Shown here piece by piece: positions 23,889 through 35,310 of a stretch of 64,000 nucleotides of DNA. A program made the position numbers and the translations under genes. The stretch is taken from assembly GCA_036872755.1 (NCBI GenBank), contig JAVHNS010000006.1, positions 248,001 through 312,000 of the forward strand, given 5' to 3'. Numbering within the stretch: the first letter of the stretch is position 1; each line of letters starts with the position of its first letter. The stretch comes from Orbilia blumenaviensis. Lineage: Eukaryota; Ascomycota; Orbiliomycetes; Orbiliales; Orbiliaceae. Below the pieces are notes generated by a model. That model was not told the origin of the DNA and did no database searches. It saw only the letters and a list, made by a program, of their open reading frames with translations.

Positions 23889-25490
23889 TTCATTTTCTGG
23901 CTTAGTTTTTCATAAAAAGGGTCCTCTTCCACGAGGCCTCGCCAGTGGTATAGAAGTGGTTAGTTGGTGGACATAGCGCCAGCCACCAGCTGGTAAATCC
24001 TTAAATAACTATGGATGTTTGTTTGATATTTAATGTTTGTATACCAGGCTCAGGTTCTAGATCTTGACTTGCGGCCAGGCTCAACCGGGTGGACTAGTAT
24101 ATAGTATCCAAATAGACAGCAGATATTTCCCTCATAGCCTGAAGTATTATCTTTTGAAAAGGTTTCTAGAATAATGCTATTTGGAGGTTTAACAGATCTA
24201 AGGGACTTGTAAAATTTTAAAACGAATCTGGCAGGAATTAAGGAGGCAATATCGCCCTTAAAATTGCTGAGCTAAAATTGCTTGCGCTCAGACCCTGCAG
24301 GAAAAGATAGCGCACTGACCACCTCTCAGAGTTCCTCCACCCTCAAGCCATCACAACGGCACAGGATAGAAACGAACGAAACAAATGCTGTAAATTTAGC
24401 CGAAACGGATTCCGAAATTCTGCCCTCGACGCCAGAGGCGCGCTGATAAGTAACGAGATTTCTGTGGGAAAAATCGGGACTTACCGAATGCCGAGATCTC
24501 GAATACTGGGGTTTGCGGCCTTCCAGAACGCCCGCAATATGATAAAAATGCGAATCCTGGTAATGGGACGAGCCGTAACCTGGGCCGATTGGCGGGGCGT
24601 CCAATTCAACACACCCACTGACCGGGGCAGCTAACTGAAACGGCTGCACTCCCAGTCAAGGTCGACCAATTCAGCCTGGTTAGGAGAATATTTCGAGGCT
24701 AGAAATCATGGTTCGGAAAACAAACCGAGAAGGGGCCCTTACAAATATCCTCTTGTTTCTTGACATCCCGCAGCTTCAAGCTTTTGGGTCCAAAAAAAAG
24801 AAGGATTATCCGGGAAAAAAAGTTATTCCCTCAGGATATCGTTCCAGGTTGAGGATATCGTCAATCAAATACTTCTTTCACCCAGGTAGCCAAGATTTGT
24901 AGAACAGGCCCACTCCATGTCTAACTATCATTCAAAGTCTGACAGCTATTGGTCGCACAATTGCACTGACGGTATAACTCGGGAATATATGTTTCACTTT
25001 TGCTGCCTCCTGATTGCTCCAAATTCCAATCAGGTGGGGATTCTTATAATGCAGTGGATTGAAGTCACACCTCTTAGTCAACTTGGACTCGGGCCTCGTT
25101 TTTAGCTCGCTAAAATCACTGTTGTCGTCTAATCTTACTACTATTTTTCGACATACCCACGGTGCGCGTGTGCACGGTAGTAGGTTTACCTTGGATGCAG
25201 AATGCTTTATCTTCTCGCCAAGGCGATCATGCCATCGGTGCATGGTTGTGGCACGTCTCCCTGATACCCTAGTTATTAAATTTCGGAATAGGCCTACAAA
25301 TTGATAACGTTAACGCACTGATCAGTCTGTCTTAGCATCCCTCTGCTAAGTATATATATACCCTGCGGGTGGGACCGGTTCGATAAGTCGGCTCCCTCTA
25401 TTATACCGTTCTAACTACACTTTCGAATTCTACCGCGAGGCTAGATACATACCCGACGGCTTCTTCGAATCAATCCCTTCGATCCCTCTT
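23889..25490. other. Intergenic region, no gene seen
   Basis: Short frames on both strands (24326-24649, 24708-24902, 24932-25304) have no recognisable domain. A TATATATATA element at about 25351-25361 lies about 130 bp upstream of the TraX-like start codon and is a plausible core promoter. Confidence 0.45.
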
Positions 25491-26411
25491 ATGTCTTCGT
25501 TTAGTCAAACCGCGAGCACCGAATGCTCATCCAGTACTGAGATTGAAATACTAAGGCTGGCCATGGACCCCACAGGTACCATTTTCCGCCGCCTTAGTGC
25601 TATCCACGCATGGCGAAGCCCCCATTCGAAACGCTTACGACCGGTGGATAAGTCAGATGCTATGCCACCGCCGCCGTCGAAAAAGTCTCACGAACTATTC
25701 AGAATATCAGATGGAGCATTGGAACTGACGAAATGGATTGCCATGGTAATCATGACGGCGGACCACATCAACAAATACCTCTTCGATGAATCATTACCCT
25801 TCATATTCGAGTTTGGCCGGACGGCTATGCCGCTATTCGTTTTTGTCTTGACATATAACCTCGCGCGGCCAAGCTCAAATATAAACGGTGGCGCTTATCT
25901 TCGAACAGCACGTCGACTAGCATTATGTGGACTTATATCCTCAGTCCCATATTCAAAACTCGGCGGGTTGTTGGACGACTGGTATCCTCTCAACATATTC
26001 TTTACACTGTTGGTCATTACAACAGTTGCTGGACTTATTGAACAGTCCCGCACGGGGAAAGTACGCGTTCCCGCAGTACTAACTGCCCTCGCTGCTTTTG
26101 TGATGGGAGGCGGCTTGGTTGAATTTTGGTGGCCAGCTGTCGGACTTGGGGTTGGAGCATGGATCTATTTTAGATCGGGGAACCTACTCGGACTGCTTAC
26201 ATCGGTGGCATCATGTGCGAGCCTGCGATGGGTCAACGGCAACCATTGGGCATTGGCTGCCTTTCCAATACTATTTATTCTGTCAAGATTGAATGTTCAG
26301 ATGCCTCGTTTGCGTTGGTTTTTCTATGCTTATTATCCAGTCCATCTTATGGTGCTATTGTTAGTCCGGATCCCGATGGAGAGGGCAGGTTATGTTTTCT
26401 GGTATACATAG
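25491..26411 (+). CDS. TraX-family integral membrane protein, bacterial type (306 aa, intronless)
   Basis: Residues from about 73 to the end match what I know of the TraX family (named after the F-plasmid pilin N-acetylase; chromosomal homologues are common in bacteria). Visible motifs are MTADHINKYLF (88-98), EFGRTAMPLFVFVLTYNLAR (107-126), WYPLNIFFTLL (164-174), EFWWPAVG (211-218) and FYAYYPVHL (278-286), with about eight hydrophobic segments. The family is regarded as membrane acyltransferases. The first 72 residues are a Ser/Pro/basic extension absent from bacterial members. A second ATG at codon 25 (25563) would leave a basic, Arg-rich N-terminus that could be a targeting signal. No intron is needed, unlike the other larger genes here. 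Together these features suggest bacterial origin by transfer. Confidence 0.85.
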   Translation: MSSFSQTASTECSSSTEIEILRLAMDPTGTIFRRLSAIHAWRSPHSKRLRPVDKSDAMPPPPSKKSHELFRISDGALELTKWIAMVIMTADHINKYLFDESLPFIFEFGRTAMPLFVFVLTYNLARPSSNINGGAYLRTARRLALCGLISSVPYSKLGGLLDDWYPLNIFFTLLVITTVAGLIEQSRTGKVRVPAVLTALAAFVMGGGLVEFWWPAVGLGVGAWIYFRSGNLLGLLTSVASCASLRWVNGNHWALAAFPILFILSRLNVQMPRLRWFFYAYYPVHLMVLLLVRIPMERAGYVFWYT

Positions 26412-27073
26412 CTATGTATATGCCCTTATGATGTGTTACGAATTTCCTTTGTACATATAACGAAGAAAACGAATTTAAGATTAATAACAAGGTCGAAACT
26501 TGAGTGTAGTGTACTACTTATATATACAAATATATCTCATACGCGGATAGCAGCATTAATTGGTATTACCTAGTGCACATCGCTCTTTGGTGTCGTGGAA
26601 TCCAGGCTTAATCAATCCACGATTCAGATCAACTAATGTGGTCCTGAGCCGGGTTATTCATCCCATCTCAAATGCAAACGATGACACTAGCCAGGTATTC
26701 GGACAAGTCGACTGCGTGCGGTAGCGACTTAACTGATTGACTTCCAATTTCTGTGGTGTTGTTCATGTGTTCAAGCGTTGGGTTGTGATTCAATTTGGCT
26801 AGTCTCGTTGGCCAACCTAATATTTCAACACTGCACTCCACTTCAGCGTGCACGTTACAGCAATTTCGTTGTATGCACTGTACAAATGATACGAAGTAAG
26901 GGTTAGAGGTGCATCCGGTGGAATTATGAAAATAAAATTTAAATTTGGTCATCGACACCGCCATCGCCGTGCTAAACTTCACGCTTCAGATACAACAATC
27001 GCCGCGCCGGGGTGCCCAGACTTGGCACTAGACATTACCCCAGAACTGTATTTTGAGCTCTATGTCCAAGCCT
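26412..27073. other. Convergent spacer between the TraX-like gene and J-protein 1
   Basis: No gene supported. The small frames at 26668-26982 and 26926-27147 look random. It holds the 3' ends of two converging genes. Confidence 0.45.
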
Positions 27074-28274
27074 CTATCTCCTATAACATTTCTTTAGAAG
27101 ATCTCGACATGCGGCACAACATGTCGTTTCGCAAGTCTGGCATTTAAATAAGTACCCGAACATTCGGTAGCATTTCTCACATCGTTGGGAGGGGGCGGTC
27201 CTCTTGTCCCAGAAGTTGTTGTGCGCGCAGGAGTTGGCTTGCTGGTAGGGGGGGCCGGGCTGGTATGCGTATTTTGTCTGTCCATGCCCTCGGTGATAGG
27301 TTCTGGCTCTGCACTCTTGTTCTTCTGCCCGTTTTCTTTGGAGCTTCTCCAGCTCAGCTTCCCGCCTTTTTCGTTCATGCTCTGCTTCCTCTTGGCATCT
27401 CTGCCATCTCGCTGCCGCCTCTCGTCTTTTTTCTTCCTCTTCTCTCTTCTTTAACTCTTCTGCTCGGAAAGCCCTCTTTTTTTCTTCTAGCTGGCCAAGC
27501 TCACTCAAACGCTGAAGTTCTTTCTTGGTCCAGCTATCAACTTCTTCCCCCATGGCCTGCATCTCCGCCCACAGCTTAGATCTAGCTACTCTTGCCTCAT
27601 GGAGTTTCCGGAGTATGTCTCCGAAATACTCCACGGGGCAAGAGTATCTTTCCTCCTCAAACCACAACGTGTTCCCGCATCTTTTTGCGAGGCGGAATTT
27701 CGGGACCCTGGCATCCCAATCCTCTTTCTGCCCCATGATATCTTCGGCGATATCGCGTAGGTCCTCGTCTAACTCCCAGATAGCCCCCTCCAAGGCGGCT
27801 AAAGTATGTCTTTTGCCCTCTATCACAGGTGCCTGCATCATATGCTGGCACCATTTCTGTCGGAACTTTCGTTCCTCAGCTTCTATATCGACATGGGCAT
27901 TTCCCTCCGCCGATGTCGTTGGCTGTGGGCTCTGGGGTTCTTGGTAATGGGTCTCGGAAGCCCATGCGTCGCTGCCAGCGAACGCATCATCATATGCTGC
28001 CCTGGTTTCAGGGTGCATTAGGCACTCGTATGCTGTTAGCACCTACAATGCATATTTAGTATCCAAAGTCCAGTTGATAGAATTAGGTGTTGATTGAGGA
28101 GAGCTAAGCTCATGCCGCTATATGGGATTCACTAACCTGTTTGAACTTCTCAGTCGCGTCCTCGGTACCCCCATTTTTGTCTGGATGGGTTTCGATCGCT
28201 CTGGCCTTATATGCCTTCCTGATCTCGTCTGCCGAGGCTGACGAGGTGATCTTTAATATTCTGTAAAAGTCCAT
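27074..28274 (-). CDS. J-domain protein 1 with charged coiled coil and Cys-rich C-terminus (368 aa, 2 exons)
   Basis: Exons are 28274-28137 and 28042-27074. The phase-0 intron has donor GTTAGT, branch ACTAAAT and acceptor TGTAG. The J domain occupies residues 1-67 and contains the essential HPD (THPDKNGG, about 30-37), so it should stimulate an Hsp70 ATPase. The intron splits the J domain after FKQ. A long Glu/Arg/Lys coiled coil (about 245-293) follows. The C-terminus is a Cys cluster (about 334-358: CEKCYRMFGYLFKCQTC...CAAC), which looks zinc-binding. There is no DnaJ Gly/Phe region or substrate domain, so this is a class III (DNAJC-like) protein of unknown client. It is a paralogue of the gene at 32637-33905, with the same intron position. 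Confidence 0.82.
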
Positions 28275-30535
28275 TTCGTTTTCTTGTTCGGAGGGTACGC
28301 GTTGATTTTTATGGGCCGAGTTTTCGTGACGATATAAGGCTTCGAAGTGGCTATCGGGTCTGTAGCTGAAGATTTGATGCGAATCGAAAAACGAGGTTAT
28401 CGAAAGGATGATGTCTATCTCAAGGGAATCAGGTGACGTGACAAGCCAGAGAGAAGCGATGAGTCTAGTTAATAGAACAGCAAGTCAACAAATCAAAAAA
28501 TATATCTGTCGCACGAAATAGTTCTGAAATGTCTGCAAAGCTAGCCTGGAACAAGGGCACCAACCGGTCTCAGCACTAGCTACAGCATATTGTAGTGCTA
28601 TAACAACGCAGCACTGGAGCAACATGGGCGCAAGAGGTATACAAGACCGTCTACGTCTACTTCTACGCTCAGGAGGCAAATTTAAGTATCTAGTTTGTCT
28701 TTGAGATTAAAATTTTGGTATATCTGCTATTTTAAGTCCGTCAACCATTTACTTTCCGCAAAACATAACAATCAATAAGCATTAACTCCACCACCCTTCG
28801 ATAGATAAGATCTCCTGCAACGAAAATAGTCTCGTGTTGACCTTGTGGTATTTTACTCTCGGTTTACAGTTTCAGCCATACACGCGCCACATACGCGCCA
28901 CACATATAATCTACGCCCGCTCGATGAATCGATATGGGGTTTCCAAGCGGTACATGAAAATCATGACGTATCCTATATATACCTATTTACAAATGCGATA
29001 TATTTGGTGGTTCGACATAGGTTGCCGCTATTAATACAGAATTGACAGGGGTATTTCGGCTCAACATGCCAACACGAAGGATTGTGTAACCAACAAAGTT
29101 TCTAGCTCGGCTAGTAGAAAGTTAAATGTAAAGGAATTCCAATTTAGGATAACCAGAGCATGACTCTAATAGGAAGGCCTTCGAATTCATAGTGTCAATA
29201 AGTATCGCTCTGGCTTCGCGGACCAGACGTTCGAGCAAGCATGCGGCATGCAACTTTAGGGTCTACTGTTGGATTTTGCAGTCTACATCCGTTGAGCTTT
29301 GTGAGTATCTTATGAAAGAATCTTCTAGCTGATTGTTTTTCTTTATCTAATAGGCATGTGAGATCATGAGACAATGAATGTTGAAGGGAGAGGGGCTTTT
29401 GCGCAAAAGAAGTTCATAATGGGTACGTTCGGAAGCAATACCCCTATCGATCTACCTGCGATCCGAGCGAGGATTTTACATCTAAATAGTCTGAGCGCAA
29501 ATGAACCGATTTCGTTAATAATAAATCGATCTGTTATTAATACTATAGACTTGTTCTCCTGGGCAATAGTCCGAGCGGTTGAGTATATAAGTACTTATAT
29601 ATGCCTTAATACATTAGCAAGTGCGTTATAGGTCTGGGCGTTCCCGATCATGCATCGTACGTGGTGTTGGACTTGGAAGCTTTGACACTTTCCAAAAAGG
29701 GCTAAGTTTCGAGTTCTTCCGTAGTCTAGACTTGAGCGAGGAATCTAGGTGCGTTTATTTCAAAATCCTTTACCGGCTATAACTATACTAAAATATTACT
29801 GTTAACATCTGTGAAATCTCGTTTTCGTAGCAATATTCGAATTCATTCAGCCCTTAGATCAATCTCTTCAAAGCCGCGTGGTAGGTTTGATAGGGTACGA
29901 CATCAGATCCATATACCTACAAGTAATTAAGCTTAAGCTTGGTACGCACTAAGTAATTCTTGTGAACCAGAACTAAGCCGCCAAAACCATTGGCATTAAT
30001 ATATGGAGCAGTTATTAAACTAAATTGGTCCTAGATGCCAGGTGATCCAAACAGCCAGTATAACCTTCGCGGGTAAATTGCTGTATTTTAGGGTAGTATA
30101 TCTAACTTGAACTTGCATTGACGTTGCATCAAAGTTTCAATTCCACCTTGCTATCCGTAACCAAGCCGGCTGAGACCCTTTGAGGCTAGGTTCGGTTAGA
30201 ACACCGCGGCTGTATATCCCCCAACTAAAAAGATGATCGCCAAATAAGTTTAAATTACGGGTCGGACCCGCCGTTTCGAACGGAAAAAAAGCCAGTCGTT
30301 TCGCCGTCGAATTGTTTGGAGTGGACTTGAAAAGGAAGGCATGTACCTAGGTAGTTATATAAAATGAATGGTCGCGATCCTAACTCAACGAATCGGTTGC
30401 TATATTCTACGTGGTGTACAAAAGGGCGCCGTAGGGCCGAGGGAAAAGCGTACCCCAGCCATCTTTACATTCTTTTATCCGCTTCTCGAACCCCGGCTAT
30501 TCATTCTTTTATACTTGCAAGAATAAACGTCCGCC
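28275..30535. other. Intergenic region, no gene supported
   Basis: AT-rich. Short frames at 28485-28679, 28834-29045 and 29374-29631 have no recognisable features. Ends with a TACCTAGGTA palindrome (30344-30353) and a CT-rich leader before the secreted-protein gene. Confidence 0.5.
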
Positions 30536-31705
30536 ATGAGGCTCTCACTCATTGTCGGGGCATATGCAGCTGTTGTCGTCGCCGCCCCTCCTGGTTTTTT
30601 CGACTCCATCCTCAAGCGGGCTGTAATCGGCAAGGAATTATATGGGAGAGTAAGCCCCCCTGGATATATTCGTGTATGACCGTGTTGATTTCGGAAACAA
30701 TATAATAACTAACATCTGATAAAATAGTCTGAGGACTGCAGGCGCTGTTCCTCTCAGAAGCCATGCGGGTACAAGGAGTTCTGCCTCGGTGAGAAGGAAA
30801 TTCCTGATGGCAAGGGAGTTTGCGTTAAAGTCCCAAAGCCATGTTCCGATATAGGAAAGGATTGCTGCCCTGCAGAAGGGTTTTGTGTCAGTAGTCAAAA
30901 AGACGGGAATAGGTGTATTCCGAAAAGCGTCGGTGAAAAGGTTGGCCTCAAGCGAACCAAACCTAAACCCAACAAAGTCACCACAAAAAAGACTACAACT
31001 ACGTGCACCACGACGGCAAAGTCTTCAGCTAAGGCTACGACGAGTGCTGGAGTCGAGGTGAAACGTTGCAACTACTGGAAAGGGAAACTTTGTGGCAATG
31101 GAGAGGTTTGTCTCGGTGAAAGGGAGTTCGGTGAGCAAATGGATGGGTTTTGTATCAAGGACCCAAAAAGATGTGGTGCGAGAATTCCTCCACTGCAGGG
31201 AAGGGATGAATGCCCGGATCCTAGTGATGCATGTGTCGGTGATTATTACACTACCGACTGCAACCCGGGTATAGCAGACTGCGGTCGCAGCAAAAAATGC
31301 CTTCCAGTCGCCTTGGTCAAAAAATATAACTTGTCCGTCAAGAATTCGTATCCGTTTCGTTGTGGTGGAAAGACGGGTGGTAAATGCTATGATAACGTTG
31401 GCGAAGTCTGTGTTGGTGAAAATAAAACCAAGGATGGCAAGGGTGGTGTTTGTATGGAATATCCGCGAACCTGTAACGCATACGGCGGCTGTGGCCAGGG
31501 GGATTGGTACTACTGTGTCGCAGATCAAGTATGCATGAAATGGTCCTGGGAGGAGCGTAGGCGCCTGGACGAGAACACCTGCTATAAGAATGCTTGTGTC
31601 TTCAAGACTGTCGCCATAGACACAAAAATGGCTACCGAGGCAGAAATAAAGGCTCAAGTTGAACAGGAGAAGGCAGCTGAAGCTAAGGCCGATGCAAAAA
31701 AATGA
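30536..31705 (+). CDS. Secreted protein with three Cys-rich modules (363 aa, 2 exons)
   Basis: Exons are 30536-30649 and 30728-31705. The phase-0 intron has donor GTAAGC, branch ACTAAC and acceptor AATAG. Exon 1 supplies a signal peptide (about 1-17, MRLSLIVGAYAAVVVAA) and a KR site at 27-28. The mature chain has three related Cys-rich modules at about 41-105, 152-232 and 248-330. Each contains the pattern CGx(3-4)EVCLGE or close variant, followed by GxCxxxPxxC. A Thr/Lys-rich linker and a second KR (150-151) separate modules 1 and 2, so processing could release separate peptides. The tail is Ala/Glu/Lys-rich. I do not recognise the family. Signal peptide, dibasic sites and about 35 cysteines suggest a secreted effector-like or wall-associated protein. 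The 310-residue open frame on the opposite strand is a shadow. Confidence 0.78.
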
Positions 31706-32636
31706 GCTCAGGGGGGGCGAACCCGTAGAACCTCCTCCCGCAATAGATCCATGTATGAACGAGCAAAGGAGCAGGTAGTTTGCTTGGCGACAGTACCAGT
31801 TACTAATTTGCACTTGGCTCGTCCTAAACTCATATCTCGCATTCAACAACAGTCTTGGAAATAGCGAATTTGAAAGCGGTGCTGATATATGTAGGTATGA
31901 TTCCAAGCAGAATATATGTAGGCATATCTCGGTAATAATGATTATATAAATTCCCATTTCGAAATTCCTACTTGTAAAAGTGTCCGAAGTCCGAGACCTG
32001 GCATGGTGACTTCTGATATATAAATGTCTTCGGTTCTTGGAATATCGTTTTCAGTTGTTAGGGTTTTCTTTGTAATTGACAATTTTAATGGGAAAGCTTT
32101 CATTGATCCCAAATTAAGAGCATATCTTTCCAATGATAATGAATCTATTAGACAGTAGACCAACGCGCCTTTGGCGCAATATATATTTAAGGTTAGACCT
32201 GGTTTAATTGGTACTGGACCCGTGCGATATCATGCTTTTTGGGCAAATTGAGATCTCTGCAGCTGTAGCCTTTCCAATTTGCCAGGTTTTGGCTATAGGG
32301 CTTCGGGCGGTCTGGGACAGACGGTCAAAGGGCTGCGGAAAATCTTATCGTAGGCTATTTCTTTCTTCGAGGCCTGGTCTAAGGCATTTCAGTAATTAAT
32401 AAGCGAATACCTATTTGTTAATTGTACCCTTAATTTATTGACTGTTAACAAAGTCCCCATGTTTCTAAAAAAGAATTTTCAGTGACAATCATCCTATTCG
32501 GATATACCTAACATTTACCAGCTGTCCCAGTGCAAGCTCTAACAACTAACTCTAGGTAACTACACTTTTTCTTGGCCAGCATAGGGGAAACAACAGTTTC
32601 TCCGCTTCGAATGCGGTCTTTGCTTTTCTGGCAAAA
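31706..32636. other. Convergent spacer, no gene seen
   Basis: Carries the 3' ends of the secreted gene and J-protein 2. A short palindrome GCGCCTTTGGCGC occurs at about 32165-32177. No coding signal. Confidence 0.45.
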
Positions 32637-33905
32637 CTAATCGGATTCGGGGTCCCAATACTCGTCTTCTGATGTTTGCGGTTCGGCCTCTGAAGATTGC
32701 TCTTCCTCAGATTGCTCTTCTTCAGATTCGGAGGAAGAGGAAAAATCGGAAGACCAATATTCTGAGGAAGAGTAATCTGAGGAACAGCAACCTGAGGAAC
32801 AGCAATCTGAGGAAGAGCAATCCGAGGAAGAGCAATATTGGCCTTCCGACAATTGTCCTTCTTCTGAATATTGGTCTTCCCATTTCTTTTCCCAATATTG
32901 CCCTCCTGGTTCTGGTGGCTTCCACCACCAGTCTTGGCCTCCCCATGTTTGTTTTTCTCCTTTCATCCGGTGAGCAGAGTTCCCAGAACCGCCGTTTCGT
33001 ACATTTCCTTTCCACTGTTTGTGGCGAGGCTCGGCTGCCCCTCCAGGTTTTCCTTCTGCTTTACGTTTTGTCGGCTTGGTTTGGGGTCCTTGGTATGTTT
33101 TGTTCTCCCCAGTTCCCTCTCGAGATCCCCTAACATATTCAAAACTTTTTGCTTCGTCAAACCTTTGGGCTTCTTTGTCATCCCAATCATTAATTATTTT
33201 TTCCATATCTGCAACTTCCATTTCAAGCCACGATAATCGAATTCCAATTCTGGTAATAGTCTGCTGGCCATCACTGTCCAGGTTCTCCTTATCGGCTATT
33301 CCTGCCCGCGATGAGGTGTAGTTCGCCGAGCTATTGCTAGACCCAGACTGATTTTTATTATTAAACGTTTCTCTTCTCATCTGTATTCTGTCTTGAGCTC
33401 GCTTGAGCTGCCTCTTATAGTCTTCTCTTAGCTGTTTCGCAGAAATCAGCGCGCTTCTTCGACCATCAATATCCTGCCTCTGAAGGTTATGTGCCTCCCA
33501 TTTCTTTTGGAATCTCACGCCCTCATCTTCAGACCTTACGGGGGTTGACTGGCATTTTGGGGCCTTATCTGGGGTCGGGTTCGCATTAGGATGGGGTGTC
33601 CTTGGTTCACTGGATTCTTGTTTCTTATTTCGGTCATATTCCGCCCGTTTCGAAGGATCAGATAAGCATTCAAAAGCTTCTTGAACCTGTTCAAGAGAAT
33701 TAGTCTCGTTCCGCCAACCTGAGGTATGCTGGCGGGTAAATCAGGGTGTTTTGAACATTTTAACCTTTTGAAAAGATTCTGTCGCAGCAGTCGTGCCCCC
33801 ATTTCTGTCAGGATGGGTTTCTTTAGCCTTTGCTCTGTAGGCCTTTTTGATATCCTGTCCCGAAGCTGCAGCGCTGACATTGAGTATTCTATAATAATCT
33901 AGCAT
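32637..33905 (-). CDS. J-domain protein 2 with Ser/Cys/Asp repeat tail (396 aa, 2 exons)
   Basis: Exons are 33905-33765 and 33686-32637. The phase-0 intron has donor GTTAAA, branch GACTAAT and acceptor AACAG. The J domain is at 1-68, with HPD in THPDRNGG. The intron sits after FQK, exactly as in J-protein 1 (after FKQ), so the two are paralogues. The middle is a charged helical region with a KRAQDRIQMRRE-type segment. The C-terminus is low-complexity: a five-residue repeat of the CSSSD type encoded by a 15-bp minisatellite, then an acidic tail ending DPESD. It lacks the Cys cluster of J-protein 1, having instead repeat-derived cysteines. The donor GTTAAA is weak, but the frame and J-domain continuity support it. 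Confidence 0.78.
32695..32840. repeat. 15-bp minisatellite in the coding region of J-protein 2
   Basis: About seven imperfect copies of a 15-bp unit close to TCTGAGGAAGAGCAA (plus strand) run from about 32757 to 32836, with looser copies on the left. On the gene strand they encode five-residue units of the form CSSSD/CCSSD/YSSSE. Copy-number change keeps the frame. Confidence 0.8.
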
Positions 33906-35310
33906 CGCAGTCTAACCGAGGCCCCCTGGGCTAAGGATTTTAAAGAAGGATCGTCACAATAGAAGAATAGGAAAATGTTAGGACGAGAATCTTATCTAGA
34001 ATCAGGTATAGGAAGACACTTTGCATGTACAAAGGTAACACTAATACCTGACTGTAAGCTATATGGGTGAAGTTGGAGGGCCGTTTTACGGGAAATAGGT
34101 ACCTAGGTAGTTGTTTTAAATTTTGGAAATAGGTATATCGCTATTCGCTCCCAATACAATCATATTTAATGCGATGACAACCCTATATTCCCGGTTGGCA
34201 GGCATCACAATGTGTTTGTTTCCAATAGCCTTCCATGGTTTTGGCGCTGTATGAGGTATGTAGATCCACATTTCGTGGCCAGTTAGCCAGGTCGGAGCTC
34301 CCGAGGTGGCTTTCATAGTCGAGTTTCAGTGCAGCGGCAGCTGCAATATACCTAGGTAGTTAGAATCATCTTTGCTCTTCTATTAACACGTATTTATAGT
34401 ATAAATAGTGCATTGACCTTGTTGCTAGAGAGGCAATATTTTTTGGGATAATAATTGGCTAAAAGGGATAGCAGCAGCGTTAAGTTAACTGGGAAAAAGG
34501 TTCTCTTTATATAACTTTATTGGTTGATTATTCTATGTCCTGTTCCATGTTGCAATTTGTCGCCTGCAAGGAGGACAGCCCCCCCAGAGCAATCCTGTCG
34601 TATATTGGTAATATTTTACACGGCCTTTTAGGGTTTTAGGAAGGTTGTCTACCTAGGCATTTTGAGATTAGAACGTCTTTCTAGTTCTAGCAAAGATGCT
34701 AGCTAATATATACCTATCTCATAGTATACTGGTTAACAAAGCCCGAGTATAATCTACATTAACAGGTAAAATACCGAGTGTGGCTAACCCGAATACTATG
34801 GTGATAAGACTATAAGTTGCCATGCTAACCCCTGAGCAGATAAAAGAACACAAAGCTCGTGAAAGTACAGCATTTCTGAGAGTTGGTCTAACAGCGAGAC
34901 TAGGTAGCTTATGGTTTGCCGACTAAGAGCAATGGTTTGGTATACGTCCAAAGGGCCCTACGAGTCCTCCAGGACACTTTGTGGTATTTTGTGAATGGTC
35001 TGTGTTGCGGCTAGTAAATTCTAGAGTAGGTGGTTTGGATGGCCTACCGGACGTCCATAACCAAAGACAAAGGCTGGGCCGGTCTCGAGTCATTAATGTA
35101 GTTCAAGAGAAAGAGAATATATGTGTCTTTCGTCTTAAAAGGATAAAGAAAGAATCATGGCACGCTCTTAAAAGCTGTATAATATCCCCCTAATAGTAGC
35201 TGACATTGTGTAGTCTACGCAATCAAGCTGATAATAGCCCTATTTCCCGAATTTTTGAAGGTTATAACCCTAAGTAACCCTCCCGACATAAACGACATGT
35301 AACGTATAAA
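33906..35310. other. Intergenic region with repeated TACCTAGGTA palindromes
   Basis: Exact TACCTAGGTA palindromes occur at 34100-34109 and 34349-34358. A frame at 34116-34316 (minus) and an overlapping one in another frame have some protein-like composition (for example AAALKLDYESHLGSSDLANW) but no domain. They may be a gene relic. Nothing else is seen. Confidence 0.4.

Noticed and set aside
31025..31957. 310-codon minus-strand open frame
   Set aside because: Antisense shadow of the three-module secreted gene; the plus frame has signal peptide, splice sites and repeated Cys patterns.
34116..34316. 66-codon minus-strand frame and an overlapping one in another frame
   Set aside because: Some protein-like stretches, but the two frames conflict and neither has a domain.
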